64,000 bases of DNA from Panopea generosa (lineage: Eukaryota > Mollusca > Bivalvia > Adapedonta > Hiatellidae), in contig CM055898.1 of assembly GCA_029582155.1 (NCBI GenBank), positions 35,084,955 to 35,148,954 of the forward strand, in the 5' to 3' direction. A program made the position numbers and the translations under genes. The notes under the pieces were generated by a model, which saw nothing but the letters and a program-made list of their open reading frames with translations, had not been told where the DNA came from and ran no database searches. Positions 22,180-36,599 of this stretch are shown piece by piece (within the stretch, counting starts at the first letter, position 1; each line of letters starts with the position of its first letter).

Positions 22180-23115
22180 CATTTTTAATCTACATTTTAC
22201 ATTTATCAATATATTAAGGATAATGTGGTTGATAATTTATTAAAAGGAAATGCTACAAGTGTGATTGCATTTGCCCACAGTTTTTGTTTGAGAAATGCCA
22301 TATTTGGTACTTTTCTCTATTCACAGTGAACAGCCTATCTCAAATAGTCAAAGTTTTTGCAATCCTGATAATTGATAATCCGAAATAAATATTTTTAAAT
22401 TATCTGCAAACATTTTTCATTTTGTGCATGTTTATTTTCGTTCTTTAGTAATCGCATAGATATAGTGTAATTAACTTTTAAAACAATTTAGTTAAGATAA
22501 CCCATTATCAAATGATTATAAATATTACAGAATTTTCAATTTAAACGTTTTCCTAAGATCAGTAAAATAATATTCAAATCTAATAATCCTTGTACAAAAA
22601 ACCCCAGAACAGTTAGACAGGCAGAGACAGCCATTACCAACAACATTAACGTTGTACTTTACTGCAGTTAGGGAAATCTTGATATTGATATGAGTGACTT
22701 TGTACATTATATTGTTAAATATCTACTTTAAAACATATCGCGTGTTTCAATAGAGTACTAATATGACACGATCTTTAAGAAATATTTCGTGAATGTTTTA
22801 GTGTTAACTTTATTAAACATGAAACACTAGAAGGAATATAAAACTTTAGATAATTGTAGTATTACTAATGAAAGCAAAGAGATTTGTAAAACTGCTGCGT
22901 AATACATCAGCTATTCACATTTATTAGCTTACTAAAATACGCTGCAATTTTCACTTAAAACTATTTCTGAAAATACAATTTACTTATTATGTAAAGTTAC
23001 ATTACCATAGCATATGCTACGACTATTTTTGTTCCTGTGTTGAAAAAAGTGCATAACTCTTATAAATGGTTAATAAATATCGGAATGATAGAACTTATTC
23101 CAAGTATATAAAGAT
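22180..23115. other. Non-coding AT-rich sequence
   Basis: No recognisable gene, RNA or repeat. Confidence 0.4.
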
Positions 23116-23120
23116 GAATA

Positions 23121-23357
23121 CAGTAGAACTTCGATGGATCGAACCCGACGGGACTGAACTAAGTAGTTCGAACGAAAATGGCCAAAATACAGGTAAATAT
23201 GTTGGCTGGACCTAATTTCTAGTTCGACTCGGTGTTCTAGCCATCGGAGGTAGAATAATATCATTTGAATAGTATTTCGGCCGAGACCAGGTAAGTGGTT
23301 CGAGCCATATGTGGTGTTCCAGTCATTCGTGTTCGAGCCAACGAAGTTCTACTACTG
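23121..23357. mobile_element. pogo-like MITE
   Basis: The left end follows TA and reads CAGTAGAACTTCGATGGATC. The right end reads GAGCCAACGAAGTTCTACTA and then CTG. The two form imperfect terminal inverted repeats of ~23 bp. CAGT...ACTG termini at a TA target are typical of the pogo branch of Tc1/mariner. Interior non-coding. Confidence 0.68.
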
Positions 23358-23589
23358 TTTATCAAAAGGGTATGCGAATAGTATTAATCTGTTTTAACAA
23401 TATAATCTGACGATATTATAACACGAGGTACTTAAAAGAAATTGTTTAAAATGAATTTTGGTCAAATACCGTTTTAGGCTTTATTAAAAACGCATGCGTT
23501 AATATAAAGATGTCTGTTTCAAACAACCATAATACTTATATTTTGAAAAACAACAACATAAAATAAAATTTGAATATCATAGCACTTGT

Positions 23590-23695
23590 CCCGTTAACCC
23601 AGACAGTAACGCGTCCGACTATCGTCCCTCGGGTCGTGAATTCGTATCCCGACGGCACCAGTCTCTGAGATGATTGATTTACGACATTATGTTTT
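23590..23695 (+). repeat. SINE fragment
   Basis: Head of the 20976 SINE family: GACAGTAACGCGTCCGACTA and B-box-like GTGAATTCGTATCCCG, then ACGACATTATG. 3' part missing. Confidence 0.5.
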
Positions 23696-23754
23696 ATTGT
23701 CATTCTGTCTCTTTAAATATAAGTTTATATAATCTAATAACCGTAATAAATTCG

Positions 23755-23955
23755 TGTGGAACGCGTGGTCCAGTGGTTAATCAACAACCCATGATCGGAG
23801 GGTCGTGGGTTCGATCCACCGCCAAGGCTATGTGTGGTGTCTTTGAGCAAGACACTTTTCTGCATATGCTTAGTACTGGTTCTAACCAGGAAGACTTTGA
23901 ACGTGATTTGCCTAAGTTGAAAGAACTTGTTTTACAATCGAAGTAAAACAAATGA
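23755..23955 (+). repeat. tRNA-derived SINE (GTGTGGTGTC family)
   Basis: B box in GTGGGTTCGATCCACCGCC, then CTATGTGTGGTGTC, GAGCAAGACAC and an A-rich end. About 80% similar by eye to 35084-35287. Confidence 0.85.
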
Positions 23956-23959
23956 ATTT

Positions 23960-25705
23960 AAACTAAATTTATTAATAACAGTAACACAAAATAATCAATC
24001 TTTATCTGTTGATTGATAATAACATAAACTTTATCAAAGTATATTAAAATTTGTCATTAAAATCATTATTCTATGTTATAATTTTGCGTATTAAATTTAA
24101 TCAAATGATTTTAGCGTTTAATTAAAATTCATTAATATCTTTTTTAAAACCACCAAAACTTGCTTATTAAAACCAAGACTTATATAAGTCCTTGTAAAAA
24201 CGAATAAATATATCCCGAGGGCATATAACACATCACGCCTACTTGATGTTAGTGTCAGAGCGGAACGATACCTGTATGTTTTATCACGGTCTAAGGGAAG
24301 TAATTTGAGTCATTTCCAATATCATCGAAATGCGCAGGGGCAATTATCGGATAACTCTTGGGAAATGTCTTAAATAGTCCAGTATGACACGGTAAAGACA
24401 CGGTGATACAATGTATACTTTATGGAAAATACAAGTCAGATTTGGTTCCGGTACAGACTTCGTTAACTTTATAGAAAAATGTTTAGATCAGCTTTTCAAG
24501 AGTTTGGTTGAATAAAAGCAGCACATTCAAATTCTTGAAACTTAGTGAGTAAATATGACATATTTCACTGAACGTTTCATAGTACTTGTAACTGTTTTGA
24601 TAAACGCGGTTGTTTATAAATTAAGTGGTTAAGACGAAAAGATGCTAAATGTAGTATGACTTCATCCGTTTTATTGAAATTAGATCATAAAAAAACTCCA
24701 AGAAACAGCCAAGTTTGTATTTCGAAAGAGATTTACCAAAAATCTCCCAAACTAGCGTGACGAATATGTATTTAATATGGTTATATGTTCATTGTTAGAA
24801 AGATTGATTCGATTTGTGAACATGCGTAGAATCGATTTTAATACTGTCGTGTTATGTTAATAAATGAGGGCCTCAAGAAAGATTGACCTTGTCAATGGAG
24901 TCACCCTCTATAAATAAACAAAATCTTATTTACTTGCTTATATAGGAATACACGTAATGCTATCGCATCCAACTATTCTAATTACAGTCAATATGAAAGG
25001 AATGTCATTTATATAATTGTTCATCATTATTATATTACTTACGTAAATGTAACATGATTCGAATTGTTTAACCTTAACAAAAAATAACATGGTAATGAAA
25101 CGTCAAATTACATGGACTCATATTCTCAAGGGGATAAAAAAAAACAATTGTAACAAGAGTGACATCGGATAATGCGACAAATTATTTTTTATACACATGA
25201 TCTGTAGTCAATAGGTTAAAGGGAAAATATGTTCCTATCCAAAAGAAACCATGGACTTTAGCATATAAGTATTTTAAAGTATGCTATTTCATTAAATAGA
25301 GCGAAACACGCTATCAGAATAAACACACATCCTTTTAATTATTAAAACGAGCTCTATACTGGGCATCTTAAACAAGAGTAAATTCATACAATATTTGCAT
25401 ACACTTCAGATTACTTTCAAATTAAGTAAAATATAGTAACTGTTTTAAGTACATTTCGATATACATTGAGCATGACTGGTAATTTTGATTATATAATGTT
25501 GCTGTTAGAAGGAAATAATTTAAAATAAAGCTTACTCCAACTGTATCGCCACTTCAAACTGCACAATTATCACAGTAAATTTGATAGAAAAGCGGTTTCC
25601 TTCTCAGCAACTTCTACCTGATATTAAGTAAACCATATCCTTTACATCCCTGTCAATCCTAATTTTTTAACTAAATTTCTCACACTTAAAGGGAATATAT
25701 CAGGA
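23960..25705. other. Long non-coding AT-rich stretch
   Basis: No ORF with recognisable content, no tandem array and no clear mobile element end. Confidence 0.4.
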
Positions 25706-25707
25706 TA

Positions 25708-25885
25708 CAGTCAAACATGTCTTAAGCAGCCAGTCAAGGGAAGGAGCAAAGGTGGCCTTTTATGACAGGCTGTTGCTTAATACAGGTTAATTTAATCTGA
25801 ATACTTAGAAATAGGAAATAGAAAATATGGCTGCTTAAGACAGGTGGCTTCTCAATAGAGGTGACCACTTACACAGGTTTAATTG
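25708..25885. mobile_element. pogo-like MITE (second family)
   Basis: Flanked by TA on both sides (25706-25707, 25886-25887). The left end CAGTCAAACATGTCTTAAGC pairs with the right end GCTTAAGAC/ACTTACACAGGTTTAATTG. Inner GGTGGCC and GGTGACC blocks continue the symmetry. Non-coding. Confidence 0.65.
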
Positions 25886-26459
25886 TATTTCAAAATTGTA
25901 TAATTGGTTAAAAATATTTTTCCTAATTTAGCATGCCTATACATAGTCACTCACTGACCCTGTCTTGCCGAAAGGATATATATATTTAAACATGCAAAAA
26001 TGATATGTTAAAAAAGGGATTTCTAACGTGTGCTAATCGCCTAGGTTAAACTAAAAGAGATTTCCCGCTTAAAGTTGCAGCATATTTTGTGACGTTTTAA
26101 ATATGTCACTTCATTTCATTTTGATTTCAATTTAATCCCCTACTTAGGTTTTCATGCAGTAAAATTGTTTCATCTAAGATAGAGATTGAATGACGATGCG
26201 AAGATCGTCAATCATTATCTAAGTGCTGTCTATTTAAGAATGGAGATTTCGTTTCAAGTTTATTACTCCAATTTAAATATAGATTTTATCACGTTTTAGT
26301 CAATTTGACATACCAAACTATTTGGATTTTTGTCTAATAATGATTATGAAATGCTTTTTTTAATAATTAAATTATAGCGTCTTTTCCTGATATACTCCTT
26401 TCAAATCTATTTTTTTTTCATAGTTAGATAGATATCGATACATGATGTACCACCTGTCA

Positions 26460-28640
26460 GGGGCGACAATAAATGCACTATAATACAAATCCTTTATTTC
26501 GTGAATAGAGGCCTACGGCCCAAAGTACATACCATTATTTACAAACATTTAGTAGTGTCAAAATATAAAATGAAATATGGCAAACAATTTATGTAGAAAT
26601 ATTTTATAAATAATCTTTTTATTATAATTGTGATTCATTTCGTACCAAAATAAAGTGGACATATGCAGTTAGTTTCCTAAGTTTAAAGGTATCATTTAGT
26701 TGTAGTAGCTGATAAAACTCTTCTAAGTTATTTTCACCAGAATACTAAGATTGTAAACATCGTAGACTCAGATCCGCATATCTCAGACACAGAAAGAATA
26801 CATGATATTCGTCTTCTAGAATGGTAATATTTACATGAATATAACAATATGTAGACTTTCCGCCTTGCCTTTTAATATTTTTGTGGCGACCAGTTTCTAT
26901 TTTGAGCTTGTGAATAGAACATCGAAAACGGGCAATAGATTTATTTTTGCAAAAAGGGAATTTCAATACAGAGATATTGTTCTGGATTTAATAAAGTTTT
27001 GGAATACTTATAATAATATAAGTGTCACAACGTGTGGATTCTGCAATACTACCATGCCAGTACAGGGTCATGCAATCTGACAGTCGTTGTTTAAATGCTA
27101 AAATAAACATATTAATATCCCCTACTTCCTGTGAAATCCAAACATACCCGAATCCATATTGAAACAATAAATTCTTGACACTTGAAGCCCAAGTTTTTCT
27201 TCTAACATCATCTCAATCTTTAAGCGCTTTATAACAATGTTTTGGACATCGGTGATTTGGCATATGTATTATTTTACATCAGTACTTAATGCAATTTGTA
27301 TGATAAGTAACACAAAAAGGAAGCCGTACGCACTCGCCGAACGCTACGCTACTATTTACAGAACTATTAACACCTAAAATAAAAAGTTTTTACAAAAATC
27401 AGCTTGAACTGACTCTATTGTACTTGAATATTCGTAAACCAATATCTCTGATGCGTAACATAATATAGGTTTTACCATTGAATCAAACAATTTAAATAGT
27501 TCATTATGTAAAAATCGTTCAAATGACCTTTGATAATTAAGAATAGAATATATAGCTTTTCTTGCCTGTGTCGCAAGTTTGCTTTTGGCGGAAGTTCACG
27601 ATAGTTTGGGTGTCAACAGAATGCCCATGAATTTATATAACTGTTTTTTTTTTAGATTTCCTCTGTACAACCAGTTTTCATATAAAAGAAATCTTAACTT
27701 AAAGATTAATGAGCATTCCTGTAAAAATGCAAAACATCATTTAATACATTAAGTTGTGTCTGTAGCTTTGACGCAGTCTCAGCTACGCTTGTTACATCAT
27801 CAGCAAATAATAAATACGTAGTATCAGGTATATCATTAGAGACAAATATTCCAGTACCACAGCATTCTCTAAATAATGAACATTGGTCATTAAATAGGAC
27901 TACTTATGTCCCCCTGTCTCGTTCCAATATTACATGGGAATGGACCAGTAATGCCATTTGGCGTACGTATGGAAAATTTAGTTAAGCTATACATAGATTT
28001 AAAAACAGATAAAATTTTATTTACAATGAATGCCTTTTCGCGCAATACTATTAAATAATTTGTTATGAATCAACGTGTCAAATGCTTTGCTAAAATCTAC
28101 GAAAAGACAGTAAAAACGCCCTCCTTTCTTTGAAATATATTTCTGTACAAGTGCTTGTAAGGAGAAGATGTTATATATTGCAGAATAGCTAGATCTGAAG
28201 CCTGCTGGCGCCTCGTCAATCTTGTTTTTACATTCAGCCCAACTGTAAATTCTTTCTGTTGCAATGTTAGAAATATTTTGTACATAACGCTTATTAGCGA
28301 AATTCCTCTGTAATTATTTGGGTCGTCTTTTAATCCGGATTTGTGTATTGGATATAGAATACTTTCTGCCCAAGCATCTGGATCAACACCGCTATCTAAG
28401 ATTTTGTTAAATATTGTATTTAAATACGAAAAACTTCAGTTTCCGTATTTTTATAAAAGTCTGCTCCGATTTCAGAAGGGCCTGAACTCTTACCGGATTT
28501 TAATCTCCAGATTCCTGAAATAATGTCTGCGTCTGTAATCGGGTCATTAAACACGTCTGTGGTGATGTCAATATTTATCAAATCGTTATCATCTTGTAGA
28601 TCAAGTTCAATATTAGAGTTGTCTTCAATGAAAAAACAGA
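26460..28640 (-). pseudogene. Decayed CR1/Jockey-like LINE ORF2
   Basis: Read on the minus strand with many frameshifts and stops. In order: LKSGKSSGPSEIGADFY and DDPNNYRGISL (upstream RT), GFRSSYSAIYNIFSLQ and FVDFSKAFDTLIHN (RT motif A, catalytic Asp, near 28115-28070), NIGTRQGDI (near 27930), YLLFADDVTS (motif C, FADD, near 27810), KLFDSMVKPILCYASEI (thumb-like, near 27470), and a C-terminal tail with FRCSIHKLKIETGRHKN and EDEYHVFFLC. The 3' end near 26465-26530 has GGCCGTAGGCCT and AAATAAAGGATT. The endonuclease is not recognisable. This is a dead copy. Confidence 0.88.
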
Positions 28641-29469
28641 CAGATTAATGTGTCTACTTATATAGCCAAACATAGAAATTATTGGATGTCTAAAATAGTT
28701 GACGTGTTGACAAAGGTATAAATCAAAAATCACATTTTCAGCCGAAATATGAATAAGTTTATTGGGTAAAATGTCAGAAAGTTGACAATGGACGATTTTT
28801 GTCCTTCTATCGAAAACAAGCCATTCAACTTTGTGAAAGTATATCGAACATAACACAATTTGTGTCGGTGTATATAATGACCATATATTCTAGGATCATG
28901 CTAAAGTCAAACGCTGAATATATTTCCAAAGCGTGTGTTCAACAGCCTGTATCGTGTGGTACAAAATCAAACGAATATGAGCTAAAATGATCATTAAAGA
29001 AAAGGAAAGAGACTATATTGCAAAGGTCTTTTTAACGCTGTTAATTAGGTAAATAAAACATACGTTTACATTAAAAAAAAAAAACCCACATCAAGTTTAT
29101 TTGTGAGGAAAACGGTGAACCGTTTCAGATCTCGTTTTGATAATGATACTGTTCAGCTTGATAATGTTTTTTTAACCTTAAACTGAAAAAAAAAACAGCG
29201 ACAAAAAACAAAGAACACATTAACAAAGCTTGACACTATATTATGAAATGCAACACCTCGCCCTGTAGCTAACCATAATCCTTCTACGTTTTACAATATG
29301 ACTCTTTAACAGCAATAATATGTAGTTCTTTTGCAAGTCATGATATTAAATGATGACATTTTGAAACTAAATATTTCGAAATGTCTCATTTAACTGTATT
29401 TAATTTACAAAATATCTTTGTCATTTTATTTAAAGATAAAAAAAACAAACAATATATTTGACTATAGTA
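28641..29469. other. Non-coding or unrecognised LINE 5' region
   Basis: A minus-strand 92-codon frame (28578-28856) abuts the RT region and might be residual LINE sequence, but no motif is recognisable. The remainder is AT-rich with A-runs. Confidence 0.35.
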
Positions 29470-32400
29470 TTGTATATGTATCATCACTATGTTTCTCTAT
29501 CATAACACCACTCCTTATAACAATACATACAGCCACTATGTGTCATCACTATGTTTATCTATTATAACATTTCTCATTATAATCATACATACATCCACTA
29601 TGTATCATCACTATATTTCTCTGTTATAAAAATTCTCATTATAATCACATATGTATTCACTATTATCATCAATATGTTTCTCTATTTTAACAATTCTCAC
29701 TGTAATAACATATGCATCCACTATGCATCATCACAATGTTTCTCTGTTATAACACTTCTCATTGTAATCATCTATGCATCTACTATGCATCATCACAATG
29801 TTTCTCTATTACAACACTTCTCATTGTAATCATATATGCATCCACTATGCATCATTACAATGTTTCTCTATTACAACAATTCTCATTATAATCATGTATG
29901 CATCCACTATCATCATAACTATGTTTCTCTGTTATAACACTTCTCATTATAATCATATATGCATCCACTATGCATCATAACTATGTTCCTCTATTATAAC
30001 AGTTTTCATTATAATCATATATGCATCCACTATGCACCATCATTATGTTTCTCTGTTATAACACTTCTCATTGTAATTATATATGCATCCACTATGCACA
30101 TCACTATGTTTCTCTGTTATAACACTTCTCATTGTAATCGTATATGCATCCACTATGCATCGTCACTATGTTTATCTATTATACCACTTCTCATTATAAT
30201 CGTATATGTATACACAATGCATCATCACTATGTACCTATATTATAACACTTCTCATTATAATCGTATATGCATCAACAATGCATCATCACTATGTTCCTC
30301 TATTATAAAACTTCTCATTATAATCGTATATGCATCCACTAATCATCCTCACACTGTTCCTCTATTCCGTTATGCATCCTCACAATGTTCCTCTATTATA
30401 ACAATTCTCATTATAATGGTAAATGCATCCACTAATCATCCTCACACTGTTCCTCTATTCCGTTATGCATCCTCACTATGTTTCTATGTTATAACATTTC
30501 TCATTGTAATCATATAATTATGCATCCGCTATGCATCATAACTATGTTTCTCTATTATATCACTTCTCATTATAATCAAATATCCATCCACTATGCATCA
30601 TCACTATGTTTCTCTGTTGTATCACTTCTCATTATAATCATATATGCATCCACTATGCATCATCACAATGTTTCTCTATTATAACACTTCTCATTATAAT
30701 CATATATGCATCCACAATGCATCATTACAATGTTTTTCAATTACAACACTTCTCATTATAATCATATATACATCCACACTGCATCATCACAATGTTTCTC
30801 TATTATGACACTTCTCATTATTATCATATATGCATCCACAGTGCATCATCACTAAGTTTCTCTTTTAAAAACACTTCTCATTATAATAATATATGCATTA
30901 TCTGTGCACCATCGCATGCTTCTCTATTATAAAACTTCTCATTATAATCATATATGCATCCACTATGCATCATCACAATGTTTCTCTATTATAACACGTC
31001 TCATTATAATCATATATGCATCCACACTGCATCATCACAATGTTTCTCTATTATGACACTTCTCATTATTATCATATATGCATCCACAGTGCATCATCAC
31101 TAAGTTTCTCTTTTAAAAACACTTCTCATTATAATAATATATGCATTATCTGTGCATCATCACATGCTTCTCTATTATAACACTTCTCATTATAATCATA
31201 TATGCATCCACTGTGCATCCTCACAATGTTTCTCTATTATAACACTTTTCATTATAATCATATATGCATCCACTATGCAACATCACTACGCTCCTTTATT
31301 CAAACACTTCTCATTATAATCGTATATGCATCCACTATGCATCAGCAAAATGTTCCTCTATTATAACACTTCTCATTATAATCGTATATGCATCCACTAT
31401 GCATCCTCACAATGTTTCTCAATTACAACACTTCTAATTATAATCGTATACGCATCCACTATGCATCCTCACAATGTTTCTCATTTACAACACTTCTCAT
31501 TATAATCGTATACGCTATGCATCTTCACAATGTTTCTCTATTATAAAACTTCTCATTGTAATCGTATATGCATCCACTACGCATCCTCACAATGTTTATC
31601 TATTACAACATTTCTCATTATAATCGTATATGCATCCATTATGCATCCACACAATATTTTTCTGTTATAACACTTCTCAATATAATCATATATGCATCCA
31701 TTATGCATCACCACTTTGTTCCTCTATTATAGCACTTCTCATTATATTCATGTACGCATCCACTATGCATCATTACTATGTTCCTCTATTATAACAGTTT
31801 TCACTATAATCATATATGCATCCACTATGCATTCTCACAATGTTCCTCTATTATAGCACTCCTCATGATAATCGTATACGCATCCACTTTGTATCCTCAC
31901 TATGTTTCTCTATTACAACACTTCTCGTTATATTCGTATACGTATCAACTATGCATCCTCACAATGATTCCCTGTTATGACACTTCTCACAATGTTTCTG
32001 TATTATAACACTTCTCATTATAATCGTATATGCATCCACTATGCATCCTCACAATGTTTCTCAATTACAACACTTCTCATTATAATCGTTTACGCATCCA
32101 CTATGCATTCTCACAATGTTTCTCAATTACAACACTTCTCATTGTAATCGTATATGCATTTACTATGCATCCTCAAAATGTTTCTCTTTTATAAAACGTC
32201 TCATTATAATCGTATATGCATCCAAAATGCATCCTCTAAATGTTTTTCTATTATAACACTTCTTATTATAATCGTATATGCATCCACTATGCATCCTCAC
32301 AATGTTTATCTGTTGTAACACTCCTTATAATAATCATATATGCATCCATTATCCATCACCAATACGTTCCTCTATTATAGCACTTCTCATTATATTCATA

Positions 32401-35012
32401 TATGCATCAACTATGCATGATCACTTTGTTCCTCTATTACAATGTATAACATTTCTTATTATAATCGTATACGCATCCACTTTGTATCCTCACTATGTTT
32501 CTCTATTATAACACTTCTCATTATAATCGTATATGCATCCATTATGCATCATCACTATGTTTCTCTATTATAACACTTCTCATTGTAATCATATATGCAT
32601 CCACTATGCATCATCACAATGTTTCTCTTTTATAACATTTCTCATCATAATCATATATGCATCCACCATGAATCCTTACAATGTTCCTCTATTATATTAC
32701 TTCTCAATATAATTGTATACGCATCAACTATGTATCCTCATGATGTTTCTCTATTATAACACTTCTTATTATAATCATATATGCATCCACTATGCATCAT
32801 CACTATGTTTCTCTATCATAACACTTCTCATTATAATCATATATACATCCATTATGGATCATCACTATCTTTCTCTGTTCTAACATTTCTCATTATAATC
32901 ATAGAAGCATCCATTATGCATCATCACTATGTTTCTCTATTATAACACTTCTCATTATAATCATATATGCATCCACCATGCATCCTTACAATATTCCTCC
33001 ATTATAATACTTCTCATTATAATTGTATACGCATCCATTATGCATCGTCACAATATTTCTCTGTTATAACGCTTCTCATTATAATCGTATACGCATCCAC
33101 TATGCATCCTCACAATGTTTCTCTGTTATAACATTTCTCACAATGTTTCTCTATTATAATTCTTCTCATTATAATCGTATATGCATCCACAATGCATCCT
33201 CACTATATTTCTCTATTATAACAGTTCTCATTATATTCGTATACGCATCCACTATGCATCCTCACAATGTTTCTCGTTATAACACTTCTCACAATGTTTC
33301 TCTATTATAACTCTTCTCATTATAATCGTATATGCATCCATTATGCATCCTCACAATATTTCTCTGTTATAACACTTTTCATTATAATCGTATATGTATA
33401 CACAATGCATCATCACTATGTACCTCTTTTATAACTCTTCTCATTATAATCGGATATGCATCCACAATGCATCCTGACTATGTTTCTCTATTATAACACT
33501 TCTCATTATAATCATATATGCCTCCACCATGCATCCTTACAATGTTCCTCTATCATAATACTTCTCATTAAAATTGTATACGCATCCATTATGCATCCTC
33601 ACAATGTTTCTCTGTTATAACACATCTCATTATAATCGTATACGCATCCACTATGCATACTCACAATGTTTCTCTGTTATAACACTTCTCACAATGTTTC
33701 TCTATTATAACTTTTCTCATTATAATCGTATATGCATCCATTATGCATCCTCACAATGTTTCTCTATTATAACACTTCTCATTATAATTGTATACACATC
33801 CACTATGCATACTCACAATATTTCTCTGTTATAACACTTCTCAAAATGTTTCTCTATTATAACACTACTCATTATAATCGGATATGAAGCCACTATGCAT
33901 CCTCTCTATGTTTCTCTATTATAACACTTCTCATTGTAATCATATATGCCTCTTTTATGCATCATCACTATGTTTCTCTGTTATAACACTTCTCATCATC
34001 ATCATATATGCATCCACTATGCATCATCACAATGTTTTTCTATTATAACACTTCTCATTGTAATCGTATACGCATCCACTATGCATCATCACTATGTTTT
34101 GATGTTATAACACTTCTCATTGTAATCATATATGCATCCGCTATGCATCTTCACTATGTTTCTCTATTATAACAATTCTCATTATAGTCGTATATGCATC
34201 CGCTATGCATCATCACTATGTTCCTCTATTATAACTTTTCTCATAATAATCGTATACGCATTCACTATGCATCCTCACTATGTTTCTCTATTATGTCTCT
34301 TCTCATTGTAATCATATATGCATCGATTATGCATCATCACTATGTTTCTTTATTATAACACTTCTCATTATAATCATATATGCATCCGCTATGTATCATC
34401 ACTATGTTCTTCTATTATAACACTTCTCATTATAATCATATATGGATCCACCATGCATCCTTACTATGTTTCTCTGTTATAACACCTCTCATTATAGTCG
34501 TATATGCATCCGCTATACATCATCACTATGTTCCTCTATTATAACACTTCTCATTAAAGTCGTATATGCATACGCTATCCATCATCACTATGTTCCTCTA
34601 TTATAACACTTCTCATTATAATCGTATACGCATTCACTAGGCATCCTCGCTTTGTTTCTCTATGATAACACTCCTCATTGTAGTCATTTATGCATCCACT
34701 ATACATCCTCACTATGTTTCGCTATTATAACACTTCTCATTATTATCATATATGCATCCACTATGCATCACCACTTTGTTTCTCTTTTATAACATTTCTC
34801 ATTTTTTCATATATGCATCTGCTATGCATCATCGCAATGTTCCTCTATTTTACACTTCTCATTATAATCATATTTGCATCCACTATGCATCCTCACAGTG
34901 TTTCTCTATTATAACACTTCTCATTATAATCATATATGCATCCACTATGCATCATCACATAACACTTCTCATTGTAATCATATATGCATCCACTATGCAA
35001 CATCACTATGTT
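29470..35012 (+). repeat. 62-bp satellite, ~5.5 kb
   Basis: About 89 imperfect copies of a 62-bp unit containing ATGCATCCACTATGCATCAT, CACAATGTTTCTCTATTAT and AACACTTCTCATTATAATC. Each unit has two ATGCAT palindromes. Blocks of several units are duplicated (for example about 30776-30925 against 31020-31165), and truncated units appear (AACACTTCTCACAATGTTTC near 31977, 33127, 33286, 33683). The unit is not a multiple of three, and the short ORFs here only reflect AT-rich repeats. Confidence 0.95.
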
Positions 35013-35083
35013 TCAAATGCACTTACATCATATGTGTCTACCGTAGCAACTACACAGGTATCATCATCGTTATTAATATATAG

Positions 35084-35287
35084 TGTGGAGCGCATAGTCC
35101 AGTGGTAGAGCACCGAACCCATGATCGGACGGTTGTGGGTTCGATCCTCCGCCACGGCTATGTGTGGTGTCCTTTAGCAAGACACCTTTTCAGCATATGA
35201 TTAGTTCTACTGGTTCATCCAGAAAGACTTCGAGCGAGATTTGTCTAAGTTGTAAAGACTTGTTTCAAAATCGAAGTCAAATAAATA
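35084..35287 (+). repeat. tRNA-derived SINE (GTGTGGTGTC family)
   Basis: A-box-like TAGTCCAGTGGTAGAGCAC and B box GGTTGTGGGTTCGATCC, then TATGTGTGGTGTCC, AGCAAGACACC and an AAATAAATAA end beside a TA microsatellite. It lies at the right edge of the 62-bp satellite. Confidence 0.9.
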
Positions 35288-35300
35288 AGTTTAAATATAA

Positions 35301-35307
<7 letters not shown>

Positions 35308-35355
<48 letters not shown>
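35308..35355 (+). repeat. (TA)n microsatellite
   Basis: Pure TA run of about 48 bp. Confidence 0.97.
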
Positions 35356-35357
<2 letters not shown>

Positions 35358-35358
<1 letters not shown>

Positions 35359-36108
35359 GGAGAAAATTAAATTCACAACAACGGAATTTACGATTTTTGG
35401 GATCTTTTCAGATGCTCATTCACAATGCATGATATATATATATATGAAGATAATTATTTGTGAATAACCAAAACATAAATGTAGAGACCAGACTACGGTG
35501 AGTGTGCCTAGCTACAATGCAAACCATAGATACAACATCAAGGCCTCTGCCAAACCAAAAAAATTGGCGCACTCGCCGTAGTCTGGTCTGTACATTTATG
35601 TCTTGGTTATTCACAAATAATTATCTCGATATATATATCATGCATTGTGAATGAGCATCTGAAAAGATCCAAAAAAATCGTAAATTCCGTTGTTGTGAAT
35701 TTAATTATCTCCCTTTATGAAATTAAATATCTATGAATTCACTGTATCTATATGATCTAACGGGTTTATAAATCTGTCCTTTATATAGCATGTGAGTAGT
35801 CATGAATCCTTAACTGGATCCTACTCATATAAAGCTATCACTTCATGTATGTAAATTTGTCCACCCTGTCCAGATGTGTTGCATGTAATTCCATAGTATA
35901 TAAGTCATGGTCGACACCAAATTTTTTGGTTTGGCAGAGGCCTTGATATTGTATCTATGGTTTGCATTGTAACTAGGCGCACTCGCCGTAGTCTGGTCTG
36001 TACATTTATGTCTTGGTTATTCACCAATAAGAATCCCCATATATATATCATGCATTGTGAATGAGCATCTGAAAAGATCCCATTTATGTCTTGGTTATTC
36101 ACAAATTA

Positions 36109-36110
<2 letters not shown>
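35358..36110. repeat. 412-bp repeat: head-to-head pair and partial direct copy
   Basis: 35358-35565 is a minus-oriented 3' portion of the 412-bp unit and 35567-35715 a plus-oriented one. Together they form an inverted repeat with arms of ~150 bp (TGTTGTGAATTTAATTATCT at the outer right end). A plus-oriented direct copy follows (35735-36078), with GAATTCACTGTATC, GTAGTCATGAATCCTTAACT, TTGCATGTAATTCCATAG, TTTGGCAGAGGCCTTGATAT and CGCACTCGCCGTAGTCTGG. The same family forms a tandem array at 47930-49275. Confidence 0.9.

Positions 36111-36111
<1 letters not shown>

Positions 36112-36170
<59 letters not shown>
36112..36170 (+). repeat. (TC)n(TA)n microsatellite
   Basis: TC run to 36140, then TA run. 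Confidence 0.95.
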
Positions 36171-36171
<1 letters not shown>

Positions 36172-36599
36172 CATGATTTCTTCATACATTTTAGATGAGT
36201 AGGTATTTCTGGTCAGTATGCATCCATGAATCAGGAGAAGTTTGCAGTCACGTCTTGCCTCAACATTTCATACTTCAATCTATCACTATTTCCTATACAT
36301 CTGTCCACTTCAGCTATAAAAATTACCCAGCTTTCATGCACAATTCAGTTCACTCACTATAACTACTATTATCTGTATTTACATATGGTGCATGTATACC
36401 ACCTGTTGTAAAACCCTATAGGTAACCCCATATGTATATGTATATATAATGTTAGCCTATTGCAGTATCCTTACCTTAAATAGAGGAGTATACTATAAAA
36501 TTCTTGTATGCACCGTTTTATGCTTTCTGCCAGAAAGGAACATGTTATTCTAGACTTGGTCTACATTATACAAGTTAAACTCTTATCTGGTAATCAAAC
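36171..36599. other. Unique sequence between repeats
   Basis: The small plus-strand ORF here has no recognisable content. Confidence 0.4.

Noticed and set aside
26835..27080. Plus-strand 81-codon ORF
   Set aside because: It lies opposite the recognisable minus-strand LINE tail and is a shadow of it.
29551..35108. Many ORFs rich in Tyr, His, Ser and Ile
   Set aside because: Products of the 62-bp satellite, whose unit is not a multiple of three. No frame is maintained.
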